NCBI GenBank assembly: GCA_045531405.1
Contig: JAZSDX010000042.1
Span: 55,330-119,329 of the forward strand
Source: RGIG4079 sp045531405
Lineage (GTDB): Bacteria; Bacteroidota; Bacteroidia; Bacteroidales; Muribaculaceae
Direction: 5' to 3'
DNA length: 64,000 nt
Below, piece after piece: positions 27,555 through 36,714 of this stretch (the first letter of the stretch is position 1; the number at the start of each line of letters is the position of its first letter). A program made the position numbers and the translations under genes. Below the pieces are notes generated by a model. It ran no database searches, was not told where the DNA came from, and worked only from the letters and a program-made list of their open reading frames with translations.

Positions 27555-28616
27555 TTAGAAACTTAAATCCAAATTATCACCGGCATTATCAGGTTTAACG
27601 TTATTACCGGCATTGTTACCTTTATACTTAAATACTTCTTTTAATGAATCGTTATTTGAGGGCTTGGTATCAATTTTTGTTACCGATTCTTGTATTCTTG
27701 AAGTCGATGATGTTGATGGAGTTGAAGGCTTTCGACCCGATGTTGTCAAAGAACCAAATTTAGGTGTATCAACAGTTTTTGCCGGTGTTGTCGGAGTTTT
27801 AGCAGTCATAGATAGGAACGGTTTTCCTAACGCTGATGAGGCAGGTGCTTGGGGCATAGATGGAGTCGTTTTTGCAGTTAACGAACCAAATGGTTGTCCC
27901 ATATTTGCAGCTTTTACAGGTGTTCCTGCTTTTTTTGCAGCCTTAGCTGCTTTTAAGCCTTTTTGAGCGAGTTTTGCTCCGGCTGCAGCATCACCAACAA
28001 TTGGAACTGCAGCAAGAACCGATAATCCTGCTCCTGTCCAATCACCACGACATGCCGAGATTGCTGCATTTGCAAGGTCGGGGATAGCCCCTAATCCCGG
28101 TACGAATCCGGCTGCGTCTAATGCTAACTGAATGCCATCAAGCACAGCCTCGGGATCTACTTTTAGTTTTTCCTCGGTCTCGGCTTTTATTTGTTCTTCA
28201 CTTTTTGCAAGTTCTTTGCTCAAATCGGCTGGTCCGGTATCGACCTGTCCATCAGAGACAATACTTATCACTCCCCCCCATTGACATCGGCATATCGACG
28301 ATTTCAATAATGCCGGTTTACCTTTAATTAGGTAATCATTTTTTCCATTCATCCATTCTGACACCGTTCCAGGCACACAGGGCATCGGAGTTAATCGCCC
28401 ATGATTAGCGGCAGTGGCAGCTCCGGTAGGAGGAAAACATACTGTGCGACATTTCCCAAATGGAGCTATATTTGTCATTGGGATATGATCACTCACATTG
28501 GCATCGGGTTTACCGGTCAAATTAACTGTACGACTGGGCAAAACCGTAAGATTGGAAGTTTTACTCCCAAACGTACATTTCAATACAGCCTTCGATGTAA
28601 CGTATGAATCTGACAT
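27555..28616 (-). CDS. PAAR-like (DUF4280) spike-tip protein with repeat-containing tail
   Basis: A 353-residue protein. Residues 1-125 match the DUF4280/PAAR-like pattern: VTSKAVLKCTFGSKTSNLTVLP, conserved Cys residues, PFGKCRTVCFPPTGAATAA and the C-terminal SICRCQWGGVISIV. Such proteins sharpen the VgrG spike and carry effectors. The tail has an Ala/Gly-rich helical segment (about 155-235), then a Thr/Ser/Pro-rich region with repeats of the type GxPFxSLTAKT (about 240, 267 and 290). It lies next to a DUF2235 effector and near vgrG, so it may load that effector. No obvious catalytic motif is visible in the tail. Confidence 0.82.
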   Translation of the reverse strand: MSDSYVTSKAVLKCTFGSKTSNLTVLPSRTVNLTGKPDANVSDHIPMTNIAPFGKCRTVCFPPTGAATAANHGRLTPMPCVPGTVSEWMNGKNDYLIKGKPALLKSSICRCQWGGVISIVSDGQVDTGPADLSKELAKSEEQIKAETEEKLKVDPEAVLDGIQLALDAAGFVPGLGAIPDLANAAISACRGDWTGAGLSVLAAVPIVGDAAAGAKLAQKGLKAAKAAKKAGTPVKAANMGQPFGSLTAKTTPSMPQAPASSALGKPFLSMTAKTPTTPAKTVDTPKFGSLTTSGRKPSTPSTSSTSRIQESVTKIDTKPSNNDSLKEVFKYKGNNAGNNVKPDNAGDNLDLSF

Positions 28617-28656
28617 TCTCTTTTATGAAATATAGTTAAACCTTTTATTCGAAAGC

Positions 28657-29430
28657 CTATTTTATATACACTCCCGTTTTTGCCAACATCTCTTTTTCTA
28701 CACAACTTAAAGGCATAAATATTTGACGAGCACCACCTTTTACTTGTACACCTATTCCACCACTAAGTAAAGATCCGTCATTATCATGACGAACACTCCA
28801 AGTATCAATTCCACGAGCTGCAACACTATCTAAACATTCAGCCTCAAATGGAAGTGTAAATTGAAATCGAACTCTTGGTAGATGCCCTATAAACGTTTTT
28901 CCATCCAATTTATCCACTGAAGGACTCGCACCTAATGCTTCTGCATCTACTTGATTTATGCTATAAAAACTTCCAATATATATATAATATCCATCTCTTG
29001 TCTTCAATGAATTTTTTTCTTTTTTTACACAAGGGAAACACCATTGGTATAATGTAGTTCCCGATGCTATTCGACGAGATACAACTTCATAATTAAAATT
29101 GATGTAGTCAATCGTTTCTAAGCTACAATTATGCTTAGAATAAAATGTTTCAGCAACGTTCCTTCGAAGATCTCGAGTCATCTTATCCTGAACTTTCCTT
29201 ATGGCATTAAATAATATTCCATTATACGAGGATTCTATTTGAAACCTTTTATGATTTAAATCATTCAAAATGTGTCGTATTTGTCCACGTTGTGATTCTG
29301 TCGTGCTAATACCATGAGACAAATTGAGCAAACATTGATTGATTTGACTTAAGTAATAATCATTCTTAATGCTATGAGAGTCTAAAGCATTAACTAAATC
29401 TTTTAATTTTAGAATGTGATATGATGACAT
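28657..29430 (-). CDS. Unknown protein between VgrG and the PAAR-like protein
   Basis: A 257-residue protein without signal or TM segment. Residues 1-110 are helical with many basic residues; residues 130-257 are beta-rich (GYYIYIGSFYSINQ ... FIGHLPRVRFQFTLPFEAEC). I recognise no family. The position, 9 bp after vgrG and 40 bp before the PAAR-like gene, is where T6SS loci carry effector adaptors or chaperones. That role is inferred from position only. Confidence 0.5.
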   Translation of the reverse strand: MSSYHILKLKDLVNALDSHSIKNDYYLSQINQCLLNLSHGISTTESQRGQIRHILNDLNHKRFQIESSYNGILFNAIRKVQDKMTRDLRRNVAETFYSKHNCSLETIDYINFNYEVVSRRIASGTTLYQWCFPCVKKEKNSLKTRDGYYIYIGSFYSINQVDAEALGASPSVDKLDGKTFIGHLPRVRFQFTLPFEAECLDSVAARGIDTWSVRHDNDGSLLSGGIGVQVKGGARQIFMPLSCVEKEMLAKTGVYIK

Positions 29431-29439
29431 ATTCTATTA

Positions 29440-31455
29440 TTAATTAACCTTTACCAAAGCTGCTTTAATATCAATGCGATTACCTGCATTCAGAGCCATT
29501 TCATCTGAAGCTTTTTGTTGATGAGTAGTAGAATATTGTAAGAATTTCTCCTTTGCTTCCTCGCGAATGTTTTCGGCTGTGATTTGCAATTTATGAGTTA
29601 TCTGCTCATCTTTATTTTCATTGATGCGAATAAATTGATTTTCCTCGACGGTGAGCGAGTCGTTACGATCTATTGACGTAGAACGGTCATTGCCTGCATG
29701 CTCGCGAATATCATTGTCGGCAGTGCGTTGCATGTCGTGCGAAGCCGCAATAAATATATCATTATCAGCACTCGCATTTATATCGTGCCCTGCATGCATT
29801 ATTATATCGTTTTTAGCATATAGCTCAATATTTCCTGTCGATTCAAGTTTGATGAGTTTTTCATCGGTTGAGAATGTCAATATATAATTTTCTTTCTCAT
29901 TATCATATATGCGAATATATCCATCGTTTCCCTCATCGTGAATTTCGATAGTGTGCCCGTTTCGAGTGCGAATAGCCTTAATTTGGTTACTGCTATTGTT
30001 ATTAGGCAACCATTTTGAATCGGGGTCGCCTACACCATTATACAACGTACCTTTTACGTAAGGACGCTCGGCATTTCCCCCCTCAAAGTCGATCATCACT
30101 TCTTCGTCGATTTCGGGGATAAAACTAAAACCTTTTCCACCTCCGGCATAAGGTTGAGCGATACGCAACCATGGAGTCATCATCGAGTCGTCAAGTTGAG
30201 CCTGCCAATCAAACTGCACTCTCACACGACCCAAATTGTTAGGGTCTTCATTGTCTTTTACCTTGGCACGACATGATGGTGCAATCGGATAGATGTCGCT
30301 ATCTGAATAAGGTGGATAATCACATACCACCGGAATTCCTATAAATCTATTGCTATATACTTTATTTTTTGTAAATGAATGACATAGCTCGGTAATGAGA
30401 ATTTCATCTTGATCTACAGCACTCTTTACATTAGTATTCTCATTAGCAATAAAATTATCCTCAATAACCAATGTGCCACCAATCTTAAGTTTCGAGCAGT
30501 AGGTATAGCCCGAATAGGTGAGCATTGTTGCTTTTTCGCCTCGAGCCTGCGTTTTAGTTGAAATACTCAATATCTTCTCACGACCATCGGCATCGGCATA
30601 TCCACCCGAATGCAAGTTTTGAAGTGTCGATTTTGTGAAATTTTCTTGTGAAGCCTTAAATACACTTTCATTTAGTGTATTGTACTCCTTTTGCATCTCC
30701 TCAACACCCTCTTTTGAGTTAGCATCAAATGAGTTATATGATGAAGCAACATGATTAAATGCCACATGTTGCATTTTTAAGTCAACACTATATGATGGTA
30801 TATCCTGACTGGGATAAGCCAATCTCACCGAATCGCCTTGCGGAATATTTCCAAATACAAGTTTTTCGCCTGTGTTATATAACCATTCGCCGTATCGACG
30901 TGCCAATCTGCAAAGAAACTGGAAGTTTGTTTCGTTATATTGCACACAATAAGGAATTGATTCGGTATATCTTGAATCTATCTCTGTTTCAAGATGATTT
31001 GAATAGTCATCTACCACGTCGTTTACAATATCGTTTAATGTCATATTCTCAAACGATTTACACGTGGGATTATCATTTAATAATGCGTCCCAAGAGCCCG
31101 AATTCACATGAATATAGTATTCGCTTCGACTTCGGCTTCCCGACGCTGATAAAATAACGCCCTTAAATGTTATCTCTTCCACTTTCTCGCCCGGATTATT
31201 TGGCGTTATTATCTCGGTTTGAAGTGAAAGGGTTATTTCTTTACCTATTATTTGTCCACATATTGCAAACATGGTCTCGCTGACATCTTCACCGGGACCT
31301 TTGTGCATCGCAAATGACAAATAGTTTGATGTTAATAAGTTTTGGGTTAGTGAAAAATTATCAAGATGCCAAGTTACTCCATCTAATTCAATATCAAATT
31401 CATTAGATTTAACTCCATCAATTGAAACTACTATATTTTTAACAGAAATAGACAT
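29440..31455 (-). CDS. vgrG: T6SS spike protein VgrG (TssI)
   Basis: A 671-residue protein with the VgrG/gp27-gp5 order: N-terminal beta domains, YNETNFQFLCRLARRYGEWLY (the gp27-like core), then the OB-fold around VRVQFDWQAQLDDSMMTPWLRIAQPYAGGG and EIDEEVMIDFEGGNAERPYVKGTLYN, and a C-terminal beta-helix with repeats such as DNDIFIAASHD. It forms the puncturing tip loaded with the PAAR-like protein. There is no extra C-terminal enzymatic domain. It lies upstream of the two Hcp genes' products in gene order, as in other Bacteroidetes T6SS loci. Confidence 0.95.
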   Translation of the reverse strand: MSISVKNIVVSIDGVKSNEFDIELDGVTWHLDNFSLTQNLLTSNYLSFAMHKGPGEDVSETMFAICGQIIGKEITLSLQTEIITPNNPGEKVEEITFKGVILSASGSRSRSEYYIHVNSGSWDALLNDNPTCKSFENMTLNDIVNDVVDDYSNHLETEIDSRYTESIPYCVQYNETNFQFLCRLARRYGEWLYNTGEKLVFGNIPQGDSVRLAYPSQDIPSYSVDLKMQHVAFNHVASSYNSFDANSKEGVEEMQKEYNTLNESVFKASQENFTKSTLQNLHSGGYADADGREKILSISTKTQARGEKATMLTYSGYTYCSKLKIGGTLVIEDNFIANENTNVKSAVDQDEILITELCHSFTKNKVYSNRFIGIPVVCDYPPYSDSDIYPIAPSCRAKVKDNEDPNNLGRVRVQFDWQAQLDDSMMTPWLRIAQPYAGGGKGFSFIPEIDEEVMIDFEGGNAERPYVKGTLYNGVGDPDSKWLPNNNSSNQIKAIRTRNGHTIEIHDEGNDGYIRIYDNEKENYILTFSTDEKLIKLESTGNIELYAKNDIIMHAGHDINASADNDIFIAASHDMQRTADNDIREHAGNDRSTSIDRNDSLTVEENQFIRINENKDEQITHKLQITAENIREEAKEKFLQYSTTHQQKASDEMALNAGNRIDIKAALVKVN

Positions 31456-31529
31456 TTTGCCAACTTTTGAATTATCAGTTTAGAGTTTTCAACACTTCAT
31501 TGTCTTGATTTTCACTATATATGAAATAA

Positions 31530-31952
31530 TTAACCACCGTATGAGCCACCCCATTCATTAAAGTGAATTACACTATCAAGTGATCCCACACGAATTGCTT
31601 CGGCACTGATTGTAATAGTGGTGTACATTAATTTGCTATCATGATCATTAAAGAAATCTCTCAATCTCACACAATAAGCATTCATAAATTCAACACTTTT
31701 ATAGCTGATTTTATTTTCGTGGGAATATATACGAAAACGGAAAATGCCGGATTTAACCTCGGTTTTACTCATCATCCAACGATAGAAAAACAAATCATCA
31801 TCACTTGTTGCCGGCATAACAAAAGTTATTTGCCCTCCCATTGTGCGTGATGTCGGTTTTCCGGTTTCATCTACAGTTTGAACAAATTCATATTCACACT
31901 CTACGATGCCATAGGTTTTTCCTCCGATTTTTAGATTCCCTTGTAGTGCCAT
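31530..31952 (-). CDS. hcp: Hcp-like tube protein (TssD), divergent copy
   Basis: The ATG at 31952 gives MALQGNLKIGGKTYGI, the usual Bacteroidetes Hcp start; an ATG 45 bp upstream would add 15 residues with no family support. The 140-residue protein has the TssD pattern GGQITFVMPA, DDLFFYRWMMS and a final strand TITISAEAI. Hcp hexamers stack to make the T6SS tube. A second, more typical Hcp (32021-32425) precedes it, so this one may be a cargo-carrying or capping variant. It ends with a Gly-rich tail. Confidence 0.8.
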   Translation of the reverse strand: MALQGNLKIGGKTYGIVECEYEFVQTVDETGKPTSRTMGGQITFVMPATSDDDLFFYRWMMSKTEVKSGIFRFRIYSHENKISYKSVEFMNAYCVRLRDFFNDHDSKLMYTTITISAEAIRVGSLDSVIHFNEWGGSYGG

Positions 31953-32020
31953 ATTTATTAGGATTAAAGCTTGGAGACTACCAAATGTAATCTCCAAGCA
32001 TAAGATTAAAAATTATTCAA

Positions 32021-32425
32021 TTAGTTGTCAATAGTCCAACGGTTATTGTGGCGAGCATTACCTACTTGAATTTCTTTGCAAGTGATGGTAAACTCTTCAA
32101 ATTGTTGCATTTCATTTTTATCATCGTATGTTTCAGCATACTCAACCATGTAACCTTCTTTGAATGATAGGTGTTTCATTTCACCACCTTGACGGTTTGG
32201 ATATGAAATTGTGCCACTTTTGCTCATATAAGTGTCGCACATCCATTCAAGAAGATCGGTTTTACCATCATCATGTGATTTAACTTTGAAATAGATTTTG
32301 CCACCACGAGTTGTTCCTGTTGGTTGACCTTCAACATCAGTTTGTTGATTTAATTCGTAACGTACATACATTACTTCGCGTTCCGCAATACCATCAGCGT
32401 TAAGCGTTACTGTTCTTGTTGCCAT
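32021..32425 (-). CDS. hcp: T6SS tube protein Hcp (TssD)
   Basis: A 134-residue protein, acidic and beta-rich, with VMYVRYELNQQTDVEGQPTG and TRGGKIYFKVKS, DLLEWMC and a final strand FEEFTITCKEIQVG. This is the Bacteroidetes TssD family that forms the inner tube. It follows tssC by 50 bp. Absence of a signal peptide fits T6SS secretion. It is the more canonical of the two tube genes and probably the major subunit. Confidence 0.88.
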   Translation of the reverse strand: MATRTVTLNADGIAEREVMYVRYELNQQTDVEGQPTGTTRGGKIYFKVKSHDDGKTDLLEWMCDTYMSKSGTISYPNRQGGEMKHLSFKEGYMVEYAETYDDKNEMQQFEEFTITCKEIQVGNARHNNRWTIDN

Positions 32426-32474
32426 AATAAATTATAAATTAAAAATTAAAAGTTAAAAAATTAAGTGATTTATG

Positions 32475-33854
32475 TTATTGAATATTTTGATCCCATTCAA
32501 CACCGGCAGTTCCACTGTGTCCGGTAAGTTCAATTATGAAATTCTTTGCAGCAAAGAATGGTTTTAATTCAACCTTAATGTTAATATCTTTGGTTTTTGG
32601 ATCTTGTTCGATTCCTTTGAGATTATAATTTTCAATCAATTTGCCGGGACCTTTATAATCGCTCAAGAAATCATGAACTGCTTGAATCAGTTCTTGTTTT
32701 ACCTGAGAGTTCCAGTTTGTAAATGCTTCATCATTGAAGAAGTTTTGGAACACCTTGCCAATCCAGTCAAATACACGAACAATAGGATATTCTTGGAGAC
32801 CTTGAGTCGCTCCATTATATAATGAGCGATTTGAGAATGCCATTGTGCGACCATCTTCTTCAACCATTGGAATTACACCGTGGTCAATAAGTGATGCAAT
32901 TTCTGATTTACGCAAATCCAAACGAGCACCCATTGCATTTCCCAATGTTCCATGTTTTTTACCTGCAGCTCCTTGTGCAATCACAAGCTCCTCAGTATTT
33001 GACATTCTGCCGGCTAATGCAGCCGATGCCGGAATATAAATATCATCATCCTCTTCTGCTAATTCAGATTTCTTTCTACCTAAAATATAGTTACAAGTCA
33101 TAATGATATTACCAAGATATGCTTCTTGACCTTGAAGATTTGCGTCTTCCAATTCTTCTTTTAGCATTTCAAAGTTCAAGCTGTCTTTGAAGTCGGTAAC
33201 CATCATAACTTTGTTACGAAATGCTGTTTTAGCCCACATTCTCACGGTATTGGCATCACCTAAATAACCGGGGACAACAAGCATACTATAGTTATTCTTT
33301 AGGCTTAGACGGTCATAATATTTTTCCAACTCATCGCGTACAGCTAATGTGTCTTCAGAGTCATGAGATTCTAATTCTTCTTTATTAACATTCATCAATG
33401 TGATGCAGTCAATCTTTCCTTGACCAGCATTTGCAAAGAATGAGTCAAGTGCACGATATGTAACTTCAAGGTTCTTAACCTCTTCGTGAATGTTAAATAA
33501 ATTATTTTTTAAGTTTTCTTTAGCTTTCTCGCAATCTTCTTTGCATGCGTCAATAATTTCCATTGGATCCTCGCCGCCCTTTTCCAAGATGTCAATCCAC
33601 AATGAAAGTTCTTCTTTTAACTTTTTGCGAGAATCTGCGTAAGCCGAATCAGATAAGAATATGTTTTTTACTGCTTTTTTGCGTGGATCCATATTCTCTA
33701 CCCCCTTGATGAGACCTTTAAGAATTTGGAATCCACCAAATTTACTTAAACCACTAATACTGCCTTGTAATAATTCAGCAGGATTTTCGACTTTGCCTCT
33801 CTCTTTTAATTCTAATGATTCTGAGGCTGCTATTTTTTGTTCTTCTGTTGCCAT
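32475..33854 (-). CDS. tssC: T6SS contractile sheath large subunit TssC
   Basis: A 459-residue protein with the TssC features RMWAKTAFRNKVMMVTDF, ARLDLRKSEIASLIDHGVIP and NRSLYNGATQGLQEYPIVRVFDWIG regions typical of the Bacteroidetes sheath protein. It forms the outer sheath with TssB. It lies 28 bp after tssB and 50 bp before hcp. Its length agrees with the T6SSiii family, and no anomaly is visible. Confidence 0.88.
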   Translation of the reverse strand: MATEEQKIAASESLELKERGKVENPAELLQGSISGLSKFGGFQILKGLIKGVENMDPRKKAVKNIFLSDSAYADSRKKLKEELSLWIDILEKGGEDPMEIIDACKEDCEKAKENLKNNLFNIHEEVKNLEVTYRALDSFFANAGQGKIDCITLMNVNKEELESHDSEDTLAVRDELEKYYDRLSLKNNYSMLVVPGYLGDANTVRMWAKTAFRNKVMMVTDFKDSLNFEMLKEELEDANLQGQEAYLGNIIMTCNYILGRKKSELAEEDDDIYIPASAALAGRMSNTEELVIAQGAAGKKHGTLGNAMGARLDLRKSEIASLIDHGVIPMVEEDGRTMAFSNRSLYNGATQGLQEYPIVRVFDWIGKVFQNFFNDEAFTNWNSQVKQELIQAVHDFLSDYKGPGKLIENYNLKGIEQDPKTKDINIKVELKPFFAAKNFIIELTGHSGTAGVEWDQNIQ

Positions 33855-33882
33855 AATATTCTATTTTTATAGTATTTAGCAA

Positions 33883-34437
33883 TTATTCAGCAGCTTCAAG
33901 CTCTGAAAGCAATGCCAATAAAGCGTTTTTAAGATTTTCTTTTGATTCACTATCTTTGAGAGTACTTCGCAATGTTTTATTTTTTTCCAATTGACGTATA
34001 ACAGAATTATACACATCAATTTTTGATTTATTGCTACTTAAAAGTTTGCTTTGAGCAATTAATTGTTCATCTTCAAAGTCTTTGATGCTTTTGAATGAAA
34101 AATCTTCATAAACAGCTCCACCTTCTTCGGTTTCAAGTGCAATACCTTCTTTTGAAGGTTGATAATGTTCAAAAACCTCTTTCATGCTTTTTGCCTTAAA
34201 TCCTTCTCGGTCTTCATCTGAATTTGGTGCTTCATCGGTAAATTGGTCGGCATAAAGAGTTCTATTTTGTGGAAACTCGATAATGCCATCTTGAGCATCT
34301 ACGTCCAAGACTTTGGTAATCACTGTTTTTCTTGCCATAATTGTGTTTTTATTAGTTAATGAATTATTCTTTTCTTTGTTGCGTGCTTCTTTGGCTGATT
34401 TTCCAAAGATTTTTTTGATTAAATCAAAAAATCCCAT
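33883..34437 (-). CDS. tssB: T6SS contractile sheath small subunit TssB
   Basis: A 184-residue protein. The TssB core starts at MARKTVITKVLDVDAQ (residue 34) with the acidic middle and the C-terminal helices LRSTLKDSESKENLKNALLAL. The ATG at 34437 shares one base with the clpV stop codon, which suggests coupled translation and favours this start; it adds a basic helix (MGFFDLIKKIFGKSAKEARN) in front of the core. The alternative start at 34338 would give the usual family length of about 150. TssB pairs with TssC to make the sheath recycled by ClpV. Confidence 0.85.
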   Translation of the reverse strand: MGFFDLIKKIFGKSAKEARNKEKNNSLTNKNTIMARKTVITKVLDVDAQDGIIEFPQNRTLYADQFTDEAPNSDEDREGFKAKSMKEVFEHYQPSKEGIALETEEGGAVYEDFSFKSIKDFEDEQLIAQSKLLSSNKSKIDVYNSVIRQLEKNKTLRSTLKDSESKENLKNALLALLSELEAAE

Positions 34438-36704
34438 TATTCATCTTTATCATTGAAAATTTCCCAATTGATTGATTTATTTTCTTCATCATATTTCATA
34501 ATTACTTTATCGCCCGGCTCAATATCGCCCGAAATGATAAGTTTTGATAGTGGACGACGAATTTCTTTACGTATAATGCCAAGTATTGGGCGAGCTCCAT
34601 AATGTGCATTAAATCCAACTTTTGTTACATACTTACGTGCCGATTCGTCAATTTCAAATTCTATATTTTGTTCATTAAGCGTTTTCAATAGATTTTTAAT
34701 ATGTATATCAAAAATCTTATCAATCATTTCTTCAGTAATTGGAGAGAATGGAACAATCTCGGTCAAACGAGCCAAAAATTCAGGGCGGAATTGACCTTGC
34801 ATAACCTCCAACATTTGGTCGTGAGTTGGCACCTTGTTTTCAGCAAATGAATTAAATATATAATCACTGCCAATATTTGATGTGAATATAATAAGAGCAT
34901 TAGAAAAATCTCCTACACGACCCAAGCGATCATGCAACTTACCTTCATCTAATATTTGCAAGAACAAATCAAATACCGATCTATGAGCTTTCTCTATTTC
35001 ATCAAACAATACAACTGAATATGGTTTTTGACGAATTTGATTTACCAACAAACCACCTTCTTCATAACCAACATATCCCGGAGGTGCTCCATATAATAAT
35101 GCGACTGAATGTTCTTCTTTGTATTCCGACATGTCAAATCGCAAAATACTTGTTTCATCATTAAACAAGAAATCAGCCAATGATTTTGCAAGTTCGGTCT
35201 TACCTGTTCCTGTAGGACCTAAAAAGAAGAAAGACCCCATTGGTTGACCTTTTTTATTAAGACCTGACCGAGATTCATATATAGCATCAAGAATACTTTT
35301 CACTGCATGATTCTGACCTACGACTCTGCGATGAATGATATCTTCGGCATTCGATAATTTTTCTCGTTCCTCTGACTGAATATTTCCCATTGGGATTCCG
35401 GTCATTTTGGAAACGACATCTCGTATTGCACTCTTTTGTAATTTCTCGATTTTCTTATGTTCGGAATCTCCACCTTTAACCTCGACCAATTCATTTTCGA
35501 TTTTAACCGATGCCATCGAACGGTCTAACAAATCAATCGCAGAAGATGGTAGATTGCGCTCTGACATATATCTTTTTGCCAAACGCACAATCTCAGATGG
35601 CACATCTTCTTCTACCGGAATATTGTGATATCCTTTATAGGTCTCGCATTTACTTTTAAGTATTTCAATTGCTAATTCTTCTGTAGGCTCATCTACCGTA
35701 ATTTTCTCAAAATAAGCAATCAATTCTTTATCATTCTCTACGTCTTTTGTATAGCCATCAATTGTGGTTGTACAAATTACTTGTAGCTGATTCTTTGACA
35801 AAAGCTTCTTTAATATTGGTAGAATCCCATTTAATACTGATTGTTTATCCTCAATTCGATGAAAGTTTTCAATAACTAAAACAGGTTGCGAATTACTAAG
35901 TAGATTTTTTACAACATCCTTAAATCTATCCTCAATTTCTCCTTTATAGCTGACTCCTTGACTAAGTGAAATCAAATCAAGCTCATAGGGTTGTATATTT
36001 GATAATGATTGAGGTATTTTTTGATCTTTAATCAGTTGTACTAAACATTCTATCAAACTTGTTTTTCCAACTCCTGATTCTCCTACAATTAATATATTTG
36101 CACGATCTTTTCGAGCCAACACCTCTATCACCGAGCGCATCTCTGACTCAAATCCAATAATCGTAGCATCATTTATTTCATTTAGCAATGAATAACAATA
36201 CTCATTTGTTTCACCGATAGGTGTTGAGATATTTGACGACACATTTGATGTTGTTTTTACCGGCATATCCGAGCCTATTGTACTCAAGATTTTATCAGCC
36301 TTTAAAGGCATCGTCTTTAATTGTTCAAAAGAATATGCAATACCTGGTGTTACAAGTGCTGCCAATATACAAGCCGGAGAAATTTCTTCTAACCCATATT
36401 TCTCAGCTATATTAATTGCTTCTTTTACTACCGCCTTTGTTTCATATGAAAGTTCAGTCCCTTTCATCTTATATGGCGATTTATCACATTGTTGAATTCG
36501 CATATCTGCCCAATCCACCAAATAATAATAATCTGAATCTAATGTATCTTCTATAAAAGAAAACAATCCGGCACTTTTGTGTAGCAAGCCCCGCAAAATA
36601 TGAGCAGGCTCGATTTGCGGACAACTATTATCATTTGCGTATGATTGTGCTATATGTAACAAATCAAAAGACAGATTTGCTAATCTTTCGGTGTATTTAT
36701 CCAT
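34437..36704 (-). CDS. clpV: T6SS sheath-recycling AAA+ ATPase ClpV (TssH)
   Basis: A 755-residue Clp-type AAA+ ATPase: N-terminal Clp-N domain (1-145), first Walker A GESGVGKT (208-215), second Walker A GPTGTGKT (about 495), Walker B VLFDEIEKAH and the C-terminal small domain. The middle domain is short compared with ClpB, as in the ClpV group. It takes apart contracted TssB/TssC sheath. It is the first T6SS structural gene of the block, 10 bp after the UpxY-like gene, and overlaps tssB by one base. Confidence 0.95.
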   Translation of the reverse strand: MDKYTERLANLSFDLLHIAQSYANDNSCPQIEPAHILRGLLHKSAGLFSFIEDTLDSDYYYLVDWADMRIQQCDKSPYKMKGTELSYETKAVVKEAINIAEKYGLEEISPACILAALVTPGIAYSFEQLKTMPLKADKILSTIGSDMPVKTTSNVSSNISTPIGETNEYCYSLLNEINDATIIGFESEMRSVIEVLARKDRANILIVGESGVGKTSLIECLVQLIKDQKIPQSLSNIQPYELDLISLSQGVSYKGEIEDRFKDVVKNLLSNSQPVLVIENFHRIEDKQSVLNGILPILKKLLSKNQLQVICTTTIDGYTKDVENDKELIAYFEKITVDEPTEELAIEILKSKCETYKGYHNIPVEEDVPSEIVRLAKRYMSERNLPSSAIDLLDRSMASVKIENELVEVKGGDSEHKKIEKLQKSAIRDVVSKMTGIPMGNIQSEEREKLSNAEDIIHRRVVGQNHAVKSILDAIYESRSGLNKKGQPMGSFFFLGPTGTGKTELAKSLADFLFNDETSILRFDMSEYKEEHSVALLYGAPPGYVGYEEGGLLVNQIRQKPYSVVLFDEIEKAHRSVFDLFLQILDEGKLHDRLGRVGDFSNALIIFTSNIGSDYIFNSFAENKVPTHDQMLEVMQGQFRPEFLARLTEIVPFSPITEEMIDKIFDIHIKNLLKTLNEQNIEFEIDESARKYVTKVGFNAHYGARPILGIIRKEIRRPLSKLIISGDIEPGDKVIMKYDEENKSINWEIFNDKDE

Positions 36705-36714
36705 ATTTTAATTA

